Source of the DNA: a virus | Strand: one strand, 5' to 3' | DNA length: 48,962 nt | Virus record (IMG/VR): IMGVR_UViG_3300037119_006827 | Coordinates: 1-48,962 of that record | Shown: one piece after another, positions 15,987 through 22,386 of the stretch | Position numbering within the stretch: position 1 is the first letter of the stretch | How the letters are laid out: the number at the start of each line of letters is the position of its first letter | Made by a program: the position numbers and the translations under genes | The notes under the pieces: model-generated | Databases searched by the model: none | Told to the model about the DNA's origin: nothing | Seen by the model: the letters and a program-made list of their open reading frames with translations, nothing else

Positions 15987-16378
15987 GCGTCCTCCTCGGC
16001 GGCGTAGCGCTCGTCGGTGGCCTGGTTCGCGGCGTCCTGGCGCTCGAATTCCCTGTCGAGGGCGGCGAGCACGGTGACCTTGATGGCCTGGGCCCAGGCC
16101 AGGGTGGCCTCGTTGGTGCCCTTCTCGTGGAAGAGCACGCCGGCCACGCCGTAGCCGGTGGTGCCGGGCAGGAGGGCGTTGTCGATGGCGTAGACGAGGG
16201 CGATGTCCTCGCCGCCGTCCTCGTTGGTGATGACGACGGGGAAGAGGTCGGCGTCGCCAACGACCTCGGCGTGCTGGAGCACGCTGACGAGGGTCAGCAC
16301 GGCGTCAACCGCCGGCGTCGACTCGTCGGCGTCCTTGGATGGGAAGCTCGCATGAGCTGGTATCGGGTGGGTGGTCAT
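15983..16378 (-). CDS. Hypothetical protein
   Basis: 131 residues from ATG at 16378, overlapping the kinase-like gene stop (ATGA). After a short polar N-terminus comes a helix (AVDAVLTLVSVLQHAEVV), strands LFPVVITNEDGGEDIALVY, a Gly-rich turn (LLPGTTGYGVAGVLFHEKG) and a long helix (ATLAWAQAIKVTVLAALDRE) with acidic tail. The layout suggests a compact alpha/beta domain. No family assigned. Confidence 0.7.
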   Translation of the reverse strand: MTTHPIPAHASFPSKDADESTPAVDAVLTLVSVLQHAEVVGDADLFPVVITNEDGGEDIALVYAIDNALLPGTTGYGVAGVLFHEKGTNEATLAWAQAIKVTVLAALDREFERQDAANQATDERYAAEEDA

Positions 16379-16950
16379 GATGGTCCTAACGGTTGTCGGT
16401 GGTCGGGAATTCCCGCGCTGGGACAGACCCAGTGTCCCCAATCGAGCCAGACGATCGAGCCGTCGGGTCGGGTGCGGAGCTGGTCGGGCTTGCTGTCATG
16501 CGGGGTGAAGCCGGCGGCCTCGACGGCGATCAGCCGGTCCTTGTATTCGAGGAACGAGCAGCCGGTGCGGCCCTCGCACCAGTCCTGGACGACCCAGTGG
16601 ACGTCGGTGAAGGCGTCGGGCCGGCCCGAGGGCTGGGGCGCGCGGATCACGTCGTGCTGGTACCAGCGGAGCGGCTGGAAGTGGCGCAGGAGGTTGTGCG
16701 GGAGGCGGTGCCACACATCCCACTCGCTCTCGGCCTGCGAGACCCACGAGTCGGGCGTCGAGGTCGGCGTGCTCTCGACCTTGAGGATCACCCCGTGGTC
16801 GCGCAGCAGGAACTTCCGGCGGATGCCGAGGGTGGCCGCGCTCTCGAACACGAGCTGGCCCTTGTAGTGGAGCACGAGGGTGGTTCCGAGGGAGGTGTTC
16901 GGGTCGCCGATGCGCTCGAACTTGACGCCCTCGGGATCGAGCGGGGTCAC
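16375..16950 (-). CDS. Minimal protein-kinase-fold protein
   Basis: 191 residues from GTG at 16950, which overlaps the stop of a 23-residue gene (GTGA); an upstream in-frame GTG lies at 16959. Kinase landmarks in order: GVILKVES with the ATP-binding Lys near 57; QAESEWDVWHRL with a helix-C Glu near 76; VVQDWCEG as the hinge (about 120-127); HDSKPDQL as the catalytic loop (compare HRDxKPxN, about 151-158); and IVWLDWG as the DFG equivalent (about 167-172). It ends shortly after, so the substrate-binding C-lobe is almost absent. Similar small kinase-like or aminoglycoside-phosphotransferase-like proteins occur in phages. It might phosphorylate a host protein, as T7 gp0.7 does, or be an inactive scaffold. 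Confidence 0.65.
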   Translation of the reverse strand: MTPLDPEGVKFERIGDPNTSLGTTLVLHYKGQLVFESAATLGIRRKFLLRDHGVILKVESTPTSTPDSWVSQAESEWDVWHRLPHNLLRHFQPLRWYQHDVIRAPQPSGRPDAFTDVHWVVQDWCEGRTGCSFLEYKDRLIAVEAAGFTPHDSKPDQLRTRPDGSIVWLDWGHWVCPSAGIPDHRQPLGPS

Positions 16951-17018
16951 TTGAGCCACCGCCGGACGGACCGCGCCTCGGTGCGCAGGATGCGGATGAT
17001 TTGGCAGAAGCTAATCAC
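16947..17018 (-). CDS. 23-residue basic peptide
   Basis: GTG at 17018 overlaps the previous stop (GTGA) and its TGA overlaps the kinase-like GTG (GTGA). Sequence begins VISFCQIIRILRTEARSVRR. Amphipathic and strongly basic (about six Arg or Lys). It could be a genuine micropeptide or only a translational bridge that keeps ribosomes running into the kinase-like gene. Confidence 0.45.
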   Translation of the reverse strand: MISFCQIIRILRTEARSVRRWLK

Positions 17019-17176
17019 TGGTCGGCTCCGTGCTTCCGCAGGTGGAACGAGAGGTGGCCGGCGGCCTCCTTGACCTTGTTGCCGGGGATGGTGACCTCGA
17101 ACCGCCCGCACTTACAGCGGGCGACGGTCTCGTGGGCGCTCTTGTTGTAGCGCAGGGTGTGGATGCCGTGGGTCAT
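17015..17176 (-). CDS. Small Cys/His-rich protein
   Basis: 53 residues from ATG at 17176, overlapping the metallopeptidase stop (TGATG). Cys-Lys-Cys pair in VARCKCGRFEVTIP and a later HLSFHLRKH give a possible C2H2-like metal site. The C-terminal part is a basic helix, so nucleic-acid binding is plausible. No family assigned. Confidence 0.65.
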   Translation of the reverse strand: MTHGIHTLRYNKSAHETVARCKCGRFEVTIPGNKVKEAAGHLSFHLRKHGADQ

Positions 17177-17616
17177 CAGAAGTCCAATCCGTGGTTGGTG
17201 TACGCCTCGCCGAGGCGGCGGGCGATCTTGAGGCTCTGCGTCCGGCGCACGACCCACAGGTGGGTCTGGCGGAACAGCGTGCCGTGGTCGGGTAGCTCGG
17301 GGTCGGCGAAGCCGGGGCGAGCGGTGTCGAGGAGGAGGTGCGCGACCTCGTGGGTGATCGTGGTCGAGTAGGCCGGCACGAGCAGCTCCAGGTGCGCGCT
17401 CCCGGAGGGGGCGACCTGGACGCTGGCCTGCCGGCGCCACTTCTTCCCGCCGAGGGGGCGGGTGGTGGTCTCGACGGTGAGGTTGGTGGCGATGTGGGGC
17501 GGGAGGGCCCGGAAGAGGAGGGAGAGCGCGCGGCGCTCGTTCAGCACCGTGCCGAGGGCGTCGGAGAAGACGCCCTCGGCCCGGTACAGCGCCTTGCTCT
17601 CGTTGGTGTGGCCCAT
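17176..17616 (-). CDS. Predicted zinc metallopeptidase (HExxH)
   Basis: 146 residues from ATG at 17616, overlapping the upstream stop (TGATG). The zinc site THEVAHLLLD near residue 88, with a later His in PDHGTLFRQTH, matches the HExxH...HG pattern seen in SprT/WLM-like and related small metallopeptidases. An N-terminal helical half precedes it. A basic helix (RRTQSLKIARRLGEAY) follows. Possible roles: protein processing at DNA lesions, or host protein turnover during takeover. Substrate cannot be inferred. Confidence 0.7.
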   Translation of the reverse strand: MGHTNESKALYRAEGVFSDALGTVLNERRALSLLFRALPPHIATNLTVETTTRPLGGKKWRRQASVQVAPSGSAHLELLVPAYSTTITHEVAHLLLDTARPGFADPELPDHGTLFRQTHLWVVRRTQSLKIARRLGEAYTNHGLDF

Positions 17617-17840
17617 CAGGCGGGAAGCCTAACGAGCCGGTGCACGCCCTGGAGCGGGGTGCGGAAGGTGGTGATGTGCCCGGTGTCGAGGTTGAGGGCG
17701 TAGACGTTGCCGTCGGCCACGGCCACGACGTCGAGGGACCAGGACGCCAGGGGGGCGATGCGGTCGCCGACCACGATGTCCTCCCAGTCGACGGGCTCCC
17801 ACCGGACGGTGCCGGTTTCGATGACGGGGCGCTCGCTCAT
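17616..17840 (-). CDS. Small beta-rich hypothetical protein
   Basis: 74 residues from ATG at 17840, overlapping the preceding stop (ATGA). Successive short strands (GTVRWEPVDWEDIVVGDRI, DVVAVADGNVYALNLDTG, HITTFRTP) suggest an SH3-like or small beta-barrel fold. No named family. Confidence 0.7.
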   Translation of the reverse strand: MSERPVIETGTVRWEPVDWEDIVVGDRIAPLASWSLDVVAVADGNVYALNLDTGHITTFRTPLQGVHRLVRLPA

Positions 17841-18016
17841 GCCGTCACCCCCGCAGCGGCGAGGAACCGGGCCCGGTCGAACCGGGGGTTGTCGGCGGCG
17901 AAGCCGTCGGCGACGGCCTCGACGGCGGCGTTGTAGCCGGCCTTGCCGGTGACGCTGAGCAGCGGGGTGTTCCGCTTGAGGTGCTCGGCGATCAGGATGT
18001 AGTCCTTGCGTGTCAT
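17837..18016 (-). CDS. First gene of the long leftward operon; small actinophage protein
   Basis: 59 residues from ATG at 18016 with GGAGGT upstream. Begins MTRKDYILIAEHLKRN; the C-terminal ADNPRFDRARFLAAAG is a pattern I recall from many short actinophage proteins of unknown function. It is the first gene after the TTGACA-N18-TAGTGT promoter and heads the overlapping gene chain down to the lysis cassette. Confidence 0.75.
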   Translation of the reverse strand: MTRKDYILIAEHLKRNTPLLSVTGKAGYNAAVEAVADGFAADNPRFDRARFLAAAGVTA

Positions 18017-18043
18017 GTCGACCTCCGTGGTCGGTAAATGGGT

Positions 18044-18073
18044 GAGGCCCCGGACACTAGTGCCTGGGGCCTC
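18044..18073. promoter_or_regulatory. 30-bp near-perfect palindrome over the -10 box (operator or terminator)
   Basis: GAGGCCCC (18044-18051) pairs with GGGGCCTC (18066-18073), and the centre holds the perfect palindrome CACTAGTG; 26 of 30 positions are symmetric. It contains the TAGTGT -10 box of the leftward operon. It could be a repressor operator or a terminator for the 18194-18102 gene. There is no clear T-run on the minus-strand exit side. Confidence 0.55.
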
Positions 18074-18083
18074 AGCCTGTCAA
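18047..18083 (-). promoter_or_regulatory. Promoter of the leftward replication operon
   Basis: On the minus strand, TTGACA (18083-18078) and TAGTGT (18059-18054) are separated by 18 bases. Both match the consensus of actinobacterial primary-sigma promoters. Start of transcription expected near 18047, about 30 bases before the ATG at 18016. This is the best promoter in the window and drives the longest transcription unit. Confidence 0.75.
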
Positions 18084-18101
18084 ATTGATTTGTGGACGGT
18101 G

Positions 18102-18194
18102 CTATCGGGGGCCGGCCTCCTCGGTCGCAATCCCCCACAGAATCCAGAGGATGCCGACGAGGAAGATGAGGGCGGCGAAGAGGAGCGCGATCAT
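18102..18194 (-). CDS. 30-residue single-pass membrane peptide
   Basis: ATG at 18194 overlaps the upstream stop (ATGA). MIALLFAALIFLVGILWILW is one membrane helix, followed by GIATEEAGPR. It ends at TAG before the palindrome and promoter. Supported by coupling and clear hydrophobic character. Confidence 0.55.
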   Translation of the reverse strand: MIALLFAALIFLVGILWILWGIATEEAGPR

Positions 18195-18511
18195 CGGCAG
18201 TCCCCGACGTAGGTGATCGGCGCGTCCTCGACGGGCGCGAGCCCGACCACGGTGCCGGCGTGGTTGTACCACCGGCCGTCGTGGTAGTCGGCCAGCTCGC
18301 AGCTCGGGCGGGGCCGCGGGGCCCTCGTGGGCGAGACGTAGACGAACGCCACGAGCACGAGGAGGGCGACCCAGCCGGCGAGCACGAGGGCGGCGAGGCG
18401 GACGTCCTGCCGGGCCTCCTTGGCCCGGTGCCGGCGGTTGGCCTCGGCGATGAGGCGGGCCCGCCGGCGAATCTCGTCGGCCTGGGACGGGTTGACGTGG
18501 GGCTCGGTCAC
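18191..18511 (-). CDS. Membrane-anchored small protein
   Basis: 106 residues from GTG at 18511, overlapping the preceding stop (GTGA). A basic helix (ADEIRRRARLIAEANRRHRA) is followed by one membrane segment (LAALVLAGWVALLVLVAFVYV, about 41-60, cut by a basic residue at its start). A Pro/Arg linker and a Cys-containing outer segment (SCELADYHDGRWYNH, then a Cys in the last residues) follow. Two extracellular Cys may form a disulfide. Function unknown. Confidence 0.65.
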   Translation of the reverse strand: MTEPHVNPSQADEIRRRARLIAEANRRHRAKEARQDVRLAALVLAGWVALLVLVAFVYVSPTRAPRPRPSCELADYHDGRWYNHAGTVVGLAPVEDAPITYVGDCR

Positions 18512-18759
18512 GACGGCACCGGCCAAATCTGCTCGCCGGCGACCTCGACCACGAACCGGTCACGAGCGGCCGTGCCGTCGATCAGGGTGCGGAGGAGGAA
18601 CCGGGTGGCGTCGGCCTCGTCACGGCCCTCGACCCGGACGGTGAAGCCCCAGACCTCGGGGGCCGGCTCGGGCTCGGGCGGGTTGAGTGCGCCGTCGATG
18701 GAGCGGTGCCAGCCGGCACGCTCCAGCACCTCGACGGCGAGGTCGGTCTGATCGTTCAT
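18508..18759 (-). CDS. Hypothetical protein
   Basis: 83 residues from ATG at 18759 with AAAGGAA upstream; first gene behind the TTGCGG-N17-TAGTCT promoter. Helical N-terminus (DQTDLAVEVLERAGWHR), an acidic Pro-rich loop (PPEPEPAPEV), and a strand-helix-strand end (WGFTVRVEGRDEADATRFLL). No family recognised. Confidence 0.7.
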   Translation of the reverse strand: MNDQTDLAVEVLERAGWHRSIDGALNPPEPEPAPEVWGFTVRVEGRDEADATRFLLRTLIDGTAARDRFVVEVAGEQIWPVPS

Positions 18760-18796
18760 GCGTTCCTTTCTGCCGGCCCACGGTGGGCCGGCGAGG

Positions 18797-18828
18797 GGGA
18801 GACTAATCGATATCGCCGGCCTCCGCAA
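18797..18828 (-). promoter_or_regulatory. Promoter, TTGCGG-N17-TAGTCTCCC
   Basis: Minus-strand -35 TTGCGG (18828-18823), 17-base spacer, -10 TAGTCT (18805-18800) followed by CCC. It shares the TTGCG and TAGTCTCCC elements with the promoter at 20263-20295, which suggests a common regulator or sigma preference. Confidence 0.6.
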
Positions 18829-18832
18829 ATTG

Positions 18833-18869
18833 AAGAGCCCCGGCACAACTTCCGGCGGCCGGGGCTCTT
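18833..18869 (-). terminator. Intrinsic terminator
   Basis: An 11-bp perfect stem, AAGAGCCCCGG / CCGGGGCTCTT (18833-18843 with 18859-18869), lies downstream of the 19500-18979 gene. On the minus strand the exit side reads TTCAATTTG, a modest T-rich run that also leads into the next promoter's -35 box. No gene was found between 18870 and 18978. Confidence 0.65.
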
Positions 18870-18978
18870 CGCTACATCTTGTGTTGGTTGTGGTACTGCT
18901 CGTTTCCTAACCGGTTGAGGGAGCCTCCTCTCTGTTGAGTGGCGCCGGCCCCCCGGATGGGGGCCGGTCGCCGGAGAA

Positions 18979-19500
18979 CTAGAACGGGGCCTCGGCGGGG
19001 TCGAGGAGGTCGGCCTGGCGGCGCAGCTTCCGGGCCTCATCGAGGCGCCGGTCGCGCTCGGTGCCCTGGGCCCAATCGGCGCCGCGCAGCGAGGGCGTGA
19101 CGTAGCGGGACGGGCTGACGGGCTCGCGGCCCTCATCGAGCACCCGCTCGTGGTAGATACCGGCGCAGAGCCACCCCTGCGAGTCCACGACGGGCCCGTA
19201 GGTCCACGAGGAGGGCGTGCCGTAGGTGGCCTTGAACTTGTCGGCGACCGTGGGGTCGATGTCGATGAGCGTCTGCCAGAAGCCGCGCGCGGCGTCCAGG
19301 GTGTTGTGGGTGAGGTCCGAGCCGATGCGGTCCCGAGGGCCGGTGACCTTCTCGTGGAATTCGGCGAGCTTCTGGGCGAGCTGGCCGGCGATGATCCGGC
19401 GCTCGTACCCGGTCAGCTCCAGGGCGGCCGAGGCCGGCGCGAAGACGTGCCGCTCGGCGCCGTCCTCGTTGATCGTGCTGGTGTGGTGATACAGGGTCAT
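18979..19500 (-). CDS. Hypothetical protein
   Basis: 173 residues from ATG at 19500 with GGAAGGA upstream. Begins MTLYHHTSTINEDGAERH; the middle is helical (ALELTGYERRIIAGQLAQKL, DAARGFWQTLIDIDPTVADK). An aromatic segment follows (YGTPSSWTYGPVV, GWLCAGIYHERVL) and the C-terminus is basic. It is a single-gene transcription unit bounded by hairpins on both sides. I do not recognise the family. Confidence 0.7.
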   Translation of the reverse strand: MTLYHHTSTINEDGAERHVFAPASAALELTGYERRIIAGQLAQKLAEFHEKVTGPRDRIGSDLTHNTLDAARGFWQTLIDIDPTVADKFKATYGTPSSWTYGPVVDSQGWLCAGIYHERVLDEGREPVSPSRYVTPSLRGADWAQGTERDRRLDEARKLRRQADLLDPAEAPF

Positions 19501-19547
19501 GGCTTCCTTCCGTGGCCGGCGCGTCCGGCCCTCTACTAAATAGGGAA

Positions 19548-19573
19548 GGCCCCCCGGCGGTTGCCGGGGGGCC
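19548..19573 (-). terminator. Intrinsic terminator, very stable hairpin
   Basis: A perfect 11-bp stem, GGCCCCCCGGC / GCCGGGGGGCC (19548-19558 with 19563-19573), has a four-base loop. It lies 72 bases after the stop of the zinc-ribbon gene at 19645. The minus-strand exit side reads TTCCCTATTTAG and also serves as the promoter region of the 19500 gene. Confidence 0.7.
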
Positions 19574-19644
19574 CTCTTCCTCTTCTGACGGGTTCCCTGT
19601 TCCCCTCATGGGAGGGGTGCGCCCTTGGCGCCCAGGCGTCAGGT

Positions 19645-20235
19645 CTATGGCGCCACCCCGTAGCGCTCGAAGTCGGCGAACCGCTCGGTGCGGGGATCGT
19701 AGCTCAGCTCGGCCACGACCTCGAAGAGCGGGGCCTGGTTCGGGGCGGGGAGGGTGCCGCCGGCGCCCGTGGTGTCGTCGTAGCTCAGCTCGACCACCTT
19801 GCCGTCGAGGGGCGGGAGGCCGTCGGAGGCGAGGCGCTCGTCGTACTCCCACAGGAAGTCCTCGGCCTCGTTCTCCGTCTGGAACCGCTCGATGAGCGTA
19901 CGGCGGGGCGAGACCGCGGCCCAGACTGCCGGCACGATGTAGCCGCACTCGTCGCACCCGTCGATGCCCAGGCCGTGCTCCTCGTCCTCTTCCACGATGA
20001 CGGCGCCGCAATCGCAGGTCTCGCCGCAGGGGCGATCGTGCAGGCCCGAGTAGGCGCCCAGCGGGGAGAGGCCGGCGGCCTCGTAGTCCTCGGCCGTCGG
20101 GCGGTAGTCATCGGCCGGGAGGTCGTCGGCGATGAGCTGGTGCTCGTGCGCCTCCTTGGCGATGGTCTCTGCGCAGGCGTTGCAGCAGATGAACCCGTCG
20201 CCGATGTAGCCGTAGATTCGGGTGTCGATATTCAC
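19645..20235 (-). CDS. Multi-zinc-ribbon hypothetical protein
   Basis: 196 residues from GTG at 20235 with GGAAGGA upstream. Three Cys clusters: ICCNAC near residue 17, PCGETCDC near 71 and CDECGY near 94. These suggest two zinc-ribbon-like sites. The C-terminal half is acidic (ENEAEDFLWEYDERL) with two repeats of VVELSYD / VVAELSYD. Possible protein- or RNA-contact role; no family recognised. Confidence 0.7.
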   Translation of the reverse strand: MNIDTRIYGYIGDGFICCNACAETIAKEAHEHQLIADDLPADDYRPTAEDYEAAGLSPLGAYSGLHDRPCGETCDCGAVIVEEDEEHGLGIDGCDECGYIVPAVWAAVSPRRTLIERFQTENEAEDFLWEYDERLASDGLPPLDGKVVELSYDDTTGAGGTLPAPNQAPLFEVVAELSYDPRTERFADFERYGVAP

Positions 20236-20262
20236 GTTCCGGTCCTTCCGTTGATGTGTGCC

Positions 20263-20295
20263 GGGAGACTACAGCCTAGCGGCGCGACGGCGCAA
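20263..20295 (-). promoter_or_regulatory. Promoter, TTGCGC-N18-TAGTCTCCC
   Basis: Minus-strand -35 TTGCGC (20295-20290), 18-base spacer, -10 TAGTCT (20271-20266) and then CCC. It sits just inside the end of the upstream helicase transcript and drives the 20235-19645 gene. Confidence 0.6.
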
Positions 20296-20303
20296 ATCGA
20301 ATT

Positions 20304-21665
20304 CTAGATACCGCCCTCGGCGATGCCGACGGTGGCGCGCGGGGGGAGGGCGGGGAGGGCGTCCTCGGGGGTGCCGATGCGGCAGCCGACCACGTACCAG
20401 ACGCCGCTGATGCGCTTCTCGGTGAACCCGAATTCCCGGAGCTGGGCCAGGAACTTTGTGCGGTTCAACTCTCGGCGAGGGTTGCCGTTCCACTTCTGGT
20501 AGTCCTCATAGAGGGCCGCGCGCTTTGTTCTATGGTCGGGGTCGGGGATGAGGCGTTCTTCCATGTATGCGGTCAGCTCGTAAGTGACCCGGTAGAATTC
20601 CTGCTGGGCCTCTTGGAAGGAGGGCACCACCGGGAAGTGGCGCCGCTTGAGCAGGCGGTCGAGGCCCTCCATAGCGCTGCGCAGGATGAAGGGTACGTGC
20701 TCCTCCTGCGTGAGGGCGCTGACCAGCTCGTTTAGGGGGATGCGGTGTTCGGGCGCGACGGTGTGGGCGAAGGGGAAGAGGACGAACCGCCGGCGGTAGC
20801 CATACGAGGCGTCGGCGGTGCCGAACAACTCGTTGACCGAGAAGGCGTGCTTGGCCTGGCTATAGAAGTAGAACGAGGCGCCGCGCTTGATTTCACCTCT
20901 GATCTTGTCGCCGCCGGTGAGGAGCTTCAACATGCCCGAGTCGGACAGGTACTTAGCCGGCATCTCCGACACGAAGTTGGCCGTCTTACCGAGCAAATCA
21001 GCGGCGGCGAATTGGTTGTTGGTGAGCAGGTCGAGGCTGATGTGGGTCACGTTCTTGTGGCCGAGGATGGCGGCGAGCACGTCGAGGAAGACCGATTTAC
21101 CGTTCGCGCCCTTGCCGTAGAGGAGGAAAGCGACCTGGAGGGGGTTGTGGGGATAGAGGAAATAGCCGACCACCTCCCACGCAAATGCTTGGGCCTCGGG
21201 ATCGCCGGGGAACGTGGCCTCGATGAAGCGGTGGAAGGGGGTGTGGGGGTCGACCTCGTGGTTGCGGAGGGTGTTGGTGAAGTCGTCGTCGGCGAAGGCC
21301 CAAGGGATTTGGACGGTGTGACCGCCGACCCGATCGAGGGCTTCCTGCGGGTCGGAGGGGTGCGGGTAGACCTCCTCGGGCTGGCCGGCGATGACCCACC
21401 CGTTCCAGAAGTTGACCGCGCGCTCGTGGGCGTCGGGGGCGGGCAGGGGCGGGATCGTGTCTCGAAGGTAGGTAAGGACGGCGAGGGGGTCCTCGCGCTT
21501 CCATGCCTCGGGGAGGGCCTCGGCCACGAGCCGGCGCACGTCGGCGGTGGCGTTCACCCACACCCCGTCCTCGTACTTCCAGGGCTCTTGATCGGGCCCG
21601 AGTCGGAGCTGTAGGTGCTCGGCGATGCACCGGGCGAGGGTTGGAGCTGACACCTTGTCGGTCAT
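20304..21665 (-). CDS. Primase-helicase/SF3 helicase (D5/P4 alpha C-terminal type)
   Basis: 453 residues from ATG at 21665, chosen because a TATGTT -10 box lies nine bases upstream; an in-frame ATG at 21707 is the alternative. The N-terminal region (SAPTLARCIAEHLQLRLGPD, WVNATADVRRLVAEAL) is D5_N-like. SF3 helicase motifs: Walker A YGKGANGKSVFLDVL near residue 185, motif B around HISLDLLTNNQFAAADLLGK, and LLTGGDKIRGEIKRG near 254. The C-terminus is a winged-helix-like segment (NRTKFLAQLREFGFTEKRIS). It would unwind the phage replication fork or origin, complementing the separate TOPRIM primase. Confidence 0.85.
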   Translation of the reverse strand: MTDKVSAPTLARCIAEHLQLRLGPDQEPWKYEDGVWVNATADVRRLVAEALPEAWKREDPLAVLTYLRDTIPPLPAPDAHERAVNFWNGWVIAGQPEEVYPHPSDPQEALDRVGGHTVQIPWAFADDDFTNTLRNHEVDPHTPFHRFIEATFPGDPEAQAFAWEVVGYFLYPHNPLQVAFLLYGKGANGKSVFLDVLAAILGHKNVTHISLDLLTNNQFAAADLLGKTANFVSEMPAKYLSDSGMLKLLTGGDKIRGEIKRGASFYFYSQAKHAFSVNELFGTADASYGYRRRFVLFPFAHTVAPEHRIPLNELVSALTQEEHVPFILRSAMEGLDRLLKRRHFPVVPSFQEAQQEFYRVTYELTAYMEERLIPDPDHRTKRAALYEDYQKWNGNPRRELNRTKFLAQLREFGFTEKRISGVWYVVGCRIGTPEDALPALPPRATVGIAEGGI

Positions 21666-21674
21666 GAGCAGTCC

Positions 21675-21680
21675 AACATA
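21675..21680 (-). promoter_or_regulatory. -10 box TATGTT before the SF3 helicase
   Basis: TATGTT lies nine bases before the ATG at 21665 on the minus strand and no Shine-Dalgarno sequence is present. This gives a leaderless or nearly leaderless start. Confidence 0.45.
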
Positions 21681-21716
21681 GCGCCGGCGCTCGTTGTTCC
21701 GGGGCATGCTCGGGCA

Positions 21717-21888
21717 TCTCGTGGTGCGGGTCGCGGGGTAGTCAGAAACGCGCTCTGACCTGGGCGTTGGGGTACTAGGTGTATCCGTTGTTTAGTTAAT
21801 GGTGTGTGTGTGTTATAGGGAAAGAGGAATGATGACCCGGTACACCATGCACCTGATACACCGGGGAGGGGCCCGATAGGCTCGGGGG
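21717..21888. promoter_or_regulatory. Divergent control region with repeated GGTGTA/TACACC sites
   Basis: Intergenic region between the leftward helicase and the rightward HTH gene, visibly richer in A/T than its surroundings. It contains GGTGTATC (about 21779-21786), a GT-repeat run (GGTGTGTGTGTGTTATAG) near 21800, GGTACACC near 21839 and GATACACC near 21855; the first and last form an inverted repeat. These look like operator half-sites for a repressor or activator. The TAGGCT -10 box of the HTH gene closes the region. Confidence 0.5.
21877..21882 (+). promoter_or_regulatory. -10 box TAGGCT, leaderless start of HTH gene
   Basis: TAGGCT followed by six bases (CGGGGG) and then ATG at 21889. 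Confidence 0.65.
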
Positions 21889-22386
21889 ATGAGCACTACC
21901 CAGCCCGAGACCGCCGTCGTGCCGTACGAGCGCGACTCGTACGAGGCCCGCCTGGAGGCCGCGCGCCGGGGCACCGGGAAGTTCAACGAGGAGCGCCGGA
22001 CCAAGTACCTGCAAGAGCGGCAGAAGGGGACGCCGCACTACATCGCATGCCGGCGCGCAGGGGTGTCGCCGACCACGGTCGAGCGGTACCGGACGGCCGC
22101 CGGGCCCGCATGGGGCGAGGCGGTGCGTCTGGCGCACGAGGAAGGGCTAGACCCGATCCGGGCGGTGCGTCGCGCGGCGGCGATGGAGGGCGAGCCCTGG
22201 GCGGTGCGTGCGGAGATTGGCGACGGCCGCGCGGCGCGCCCGGAGGGCGGTGCGTCCGGCGGTACGGTCAACATCGGAACCGTGGTGGTGGGCGGCGAGG
22301 CCGGCGTCGCCGGCGCTCTCGGTCAGCTCCTCGATCGGCTCCGGGAGCGCGAGCTGACGGCCGGCGCCGATGTCGACGCCGGCTGA
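21889..22386 (+). CDS. terS?: Helix-turn-helix protein, candidate small terminase subunit
   Basis: 165 residues from ATG at 21889, leaderless. A basic N-terminal helix (KFNEERRTKYLQERQKG) precedes an HTH, TPHYIACRRAGVSPTTVERY. A second helix pair follows (AGPAWGEAVRLAHEEGLDPI), then a strand-rich piece (GGTVNIGTVVVGGEA) and a final helix. HTH followed by a helical oligomerisation part resembles actinophage small terminases, but the large terminase is 6.5 kb downstream rather than adjacent, so a transcription regulator is a real alternative. Its last 240 bases are also open on the minus strand as the end of the ART-like gene. Confidence 0.6.
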   Translation: MSTTQPETAVVPYERDSYEARLEAARRGTGKFNEERRTKYLQERQKGTPHYIACRRAGVSPTTVERYRTAAGPAWGEAVRLAHEEGLDPIRAVRRAAAMEGEPWAVRAEIGDGRAARPEGGASGGTVNIGTVVVGGEAGVAGALGQLLDRLRERELTAGADVDAG

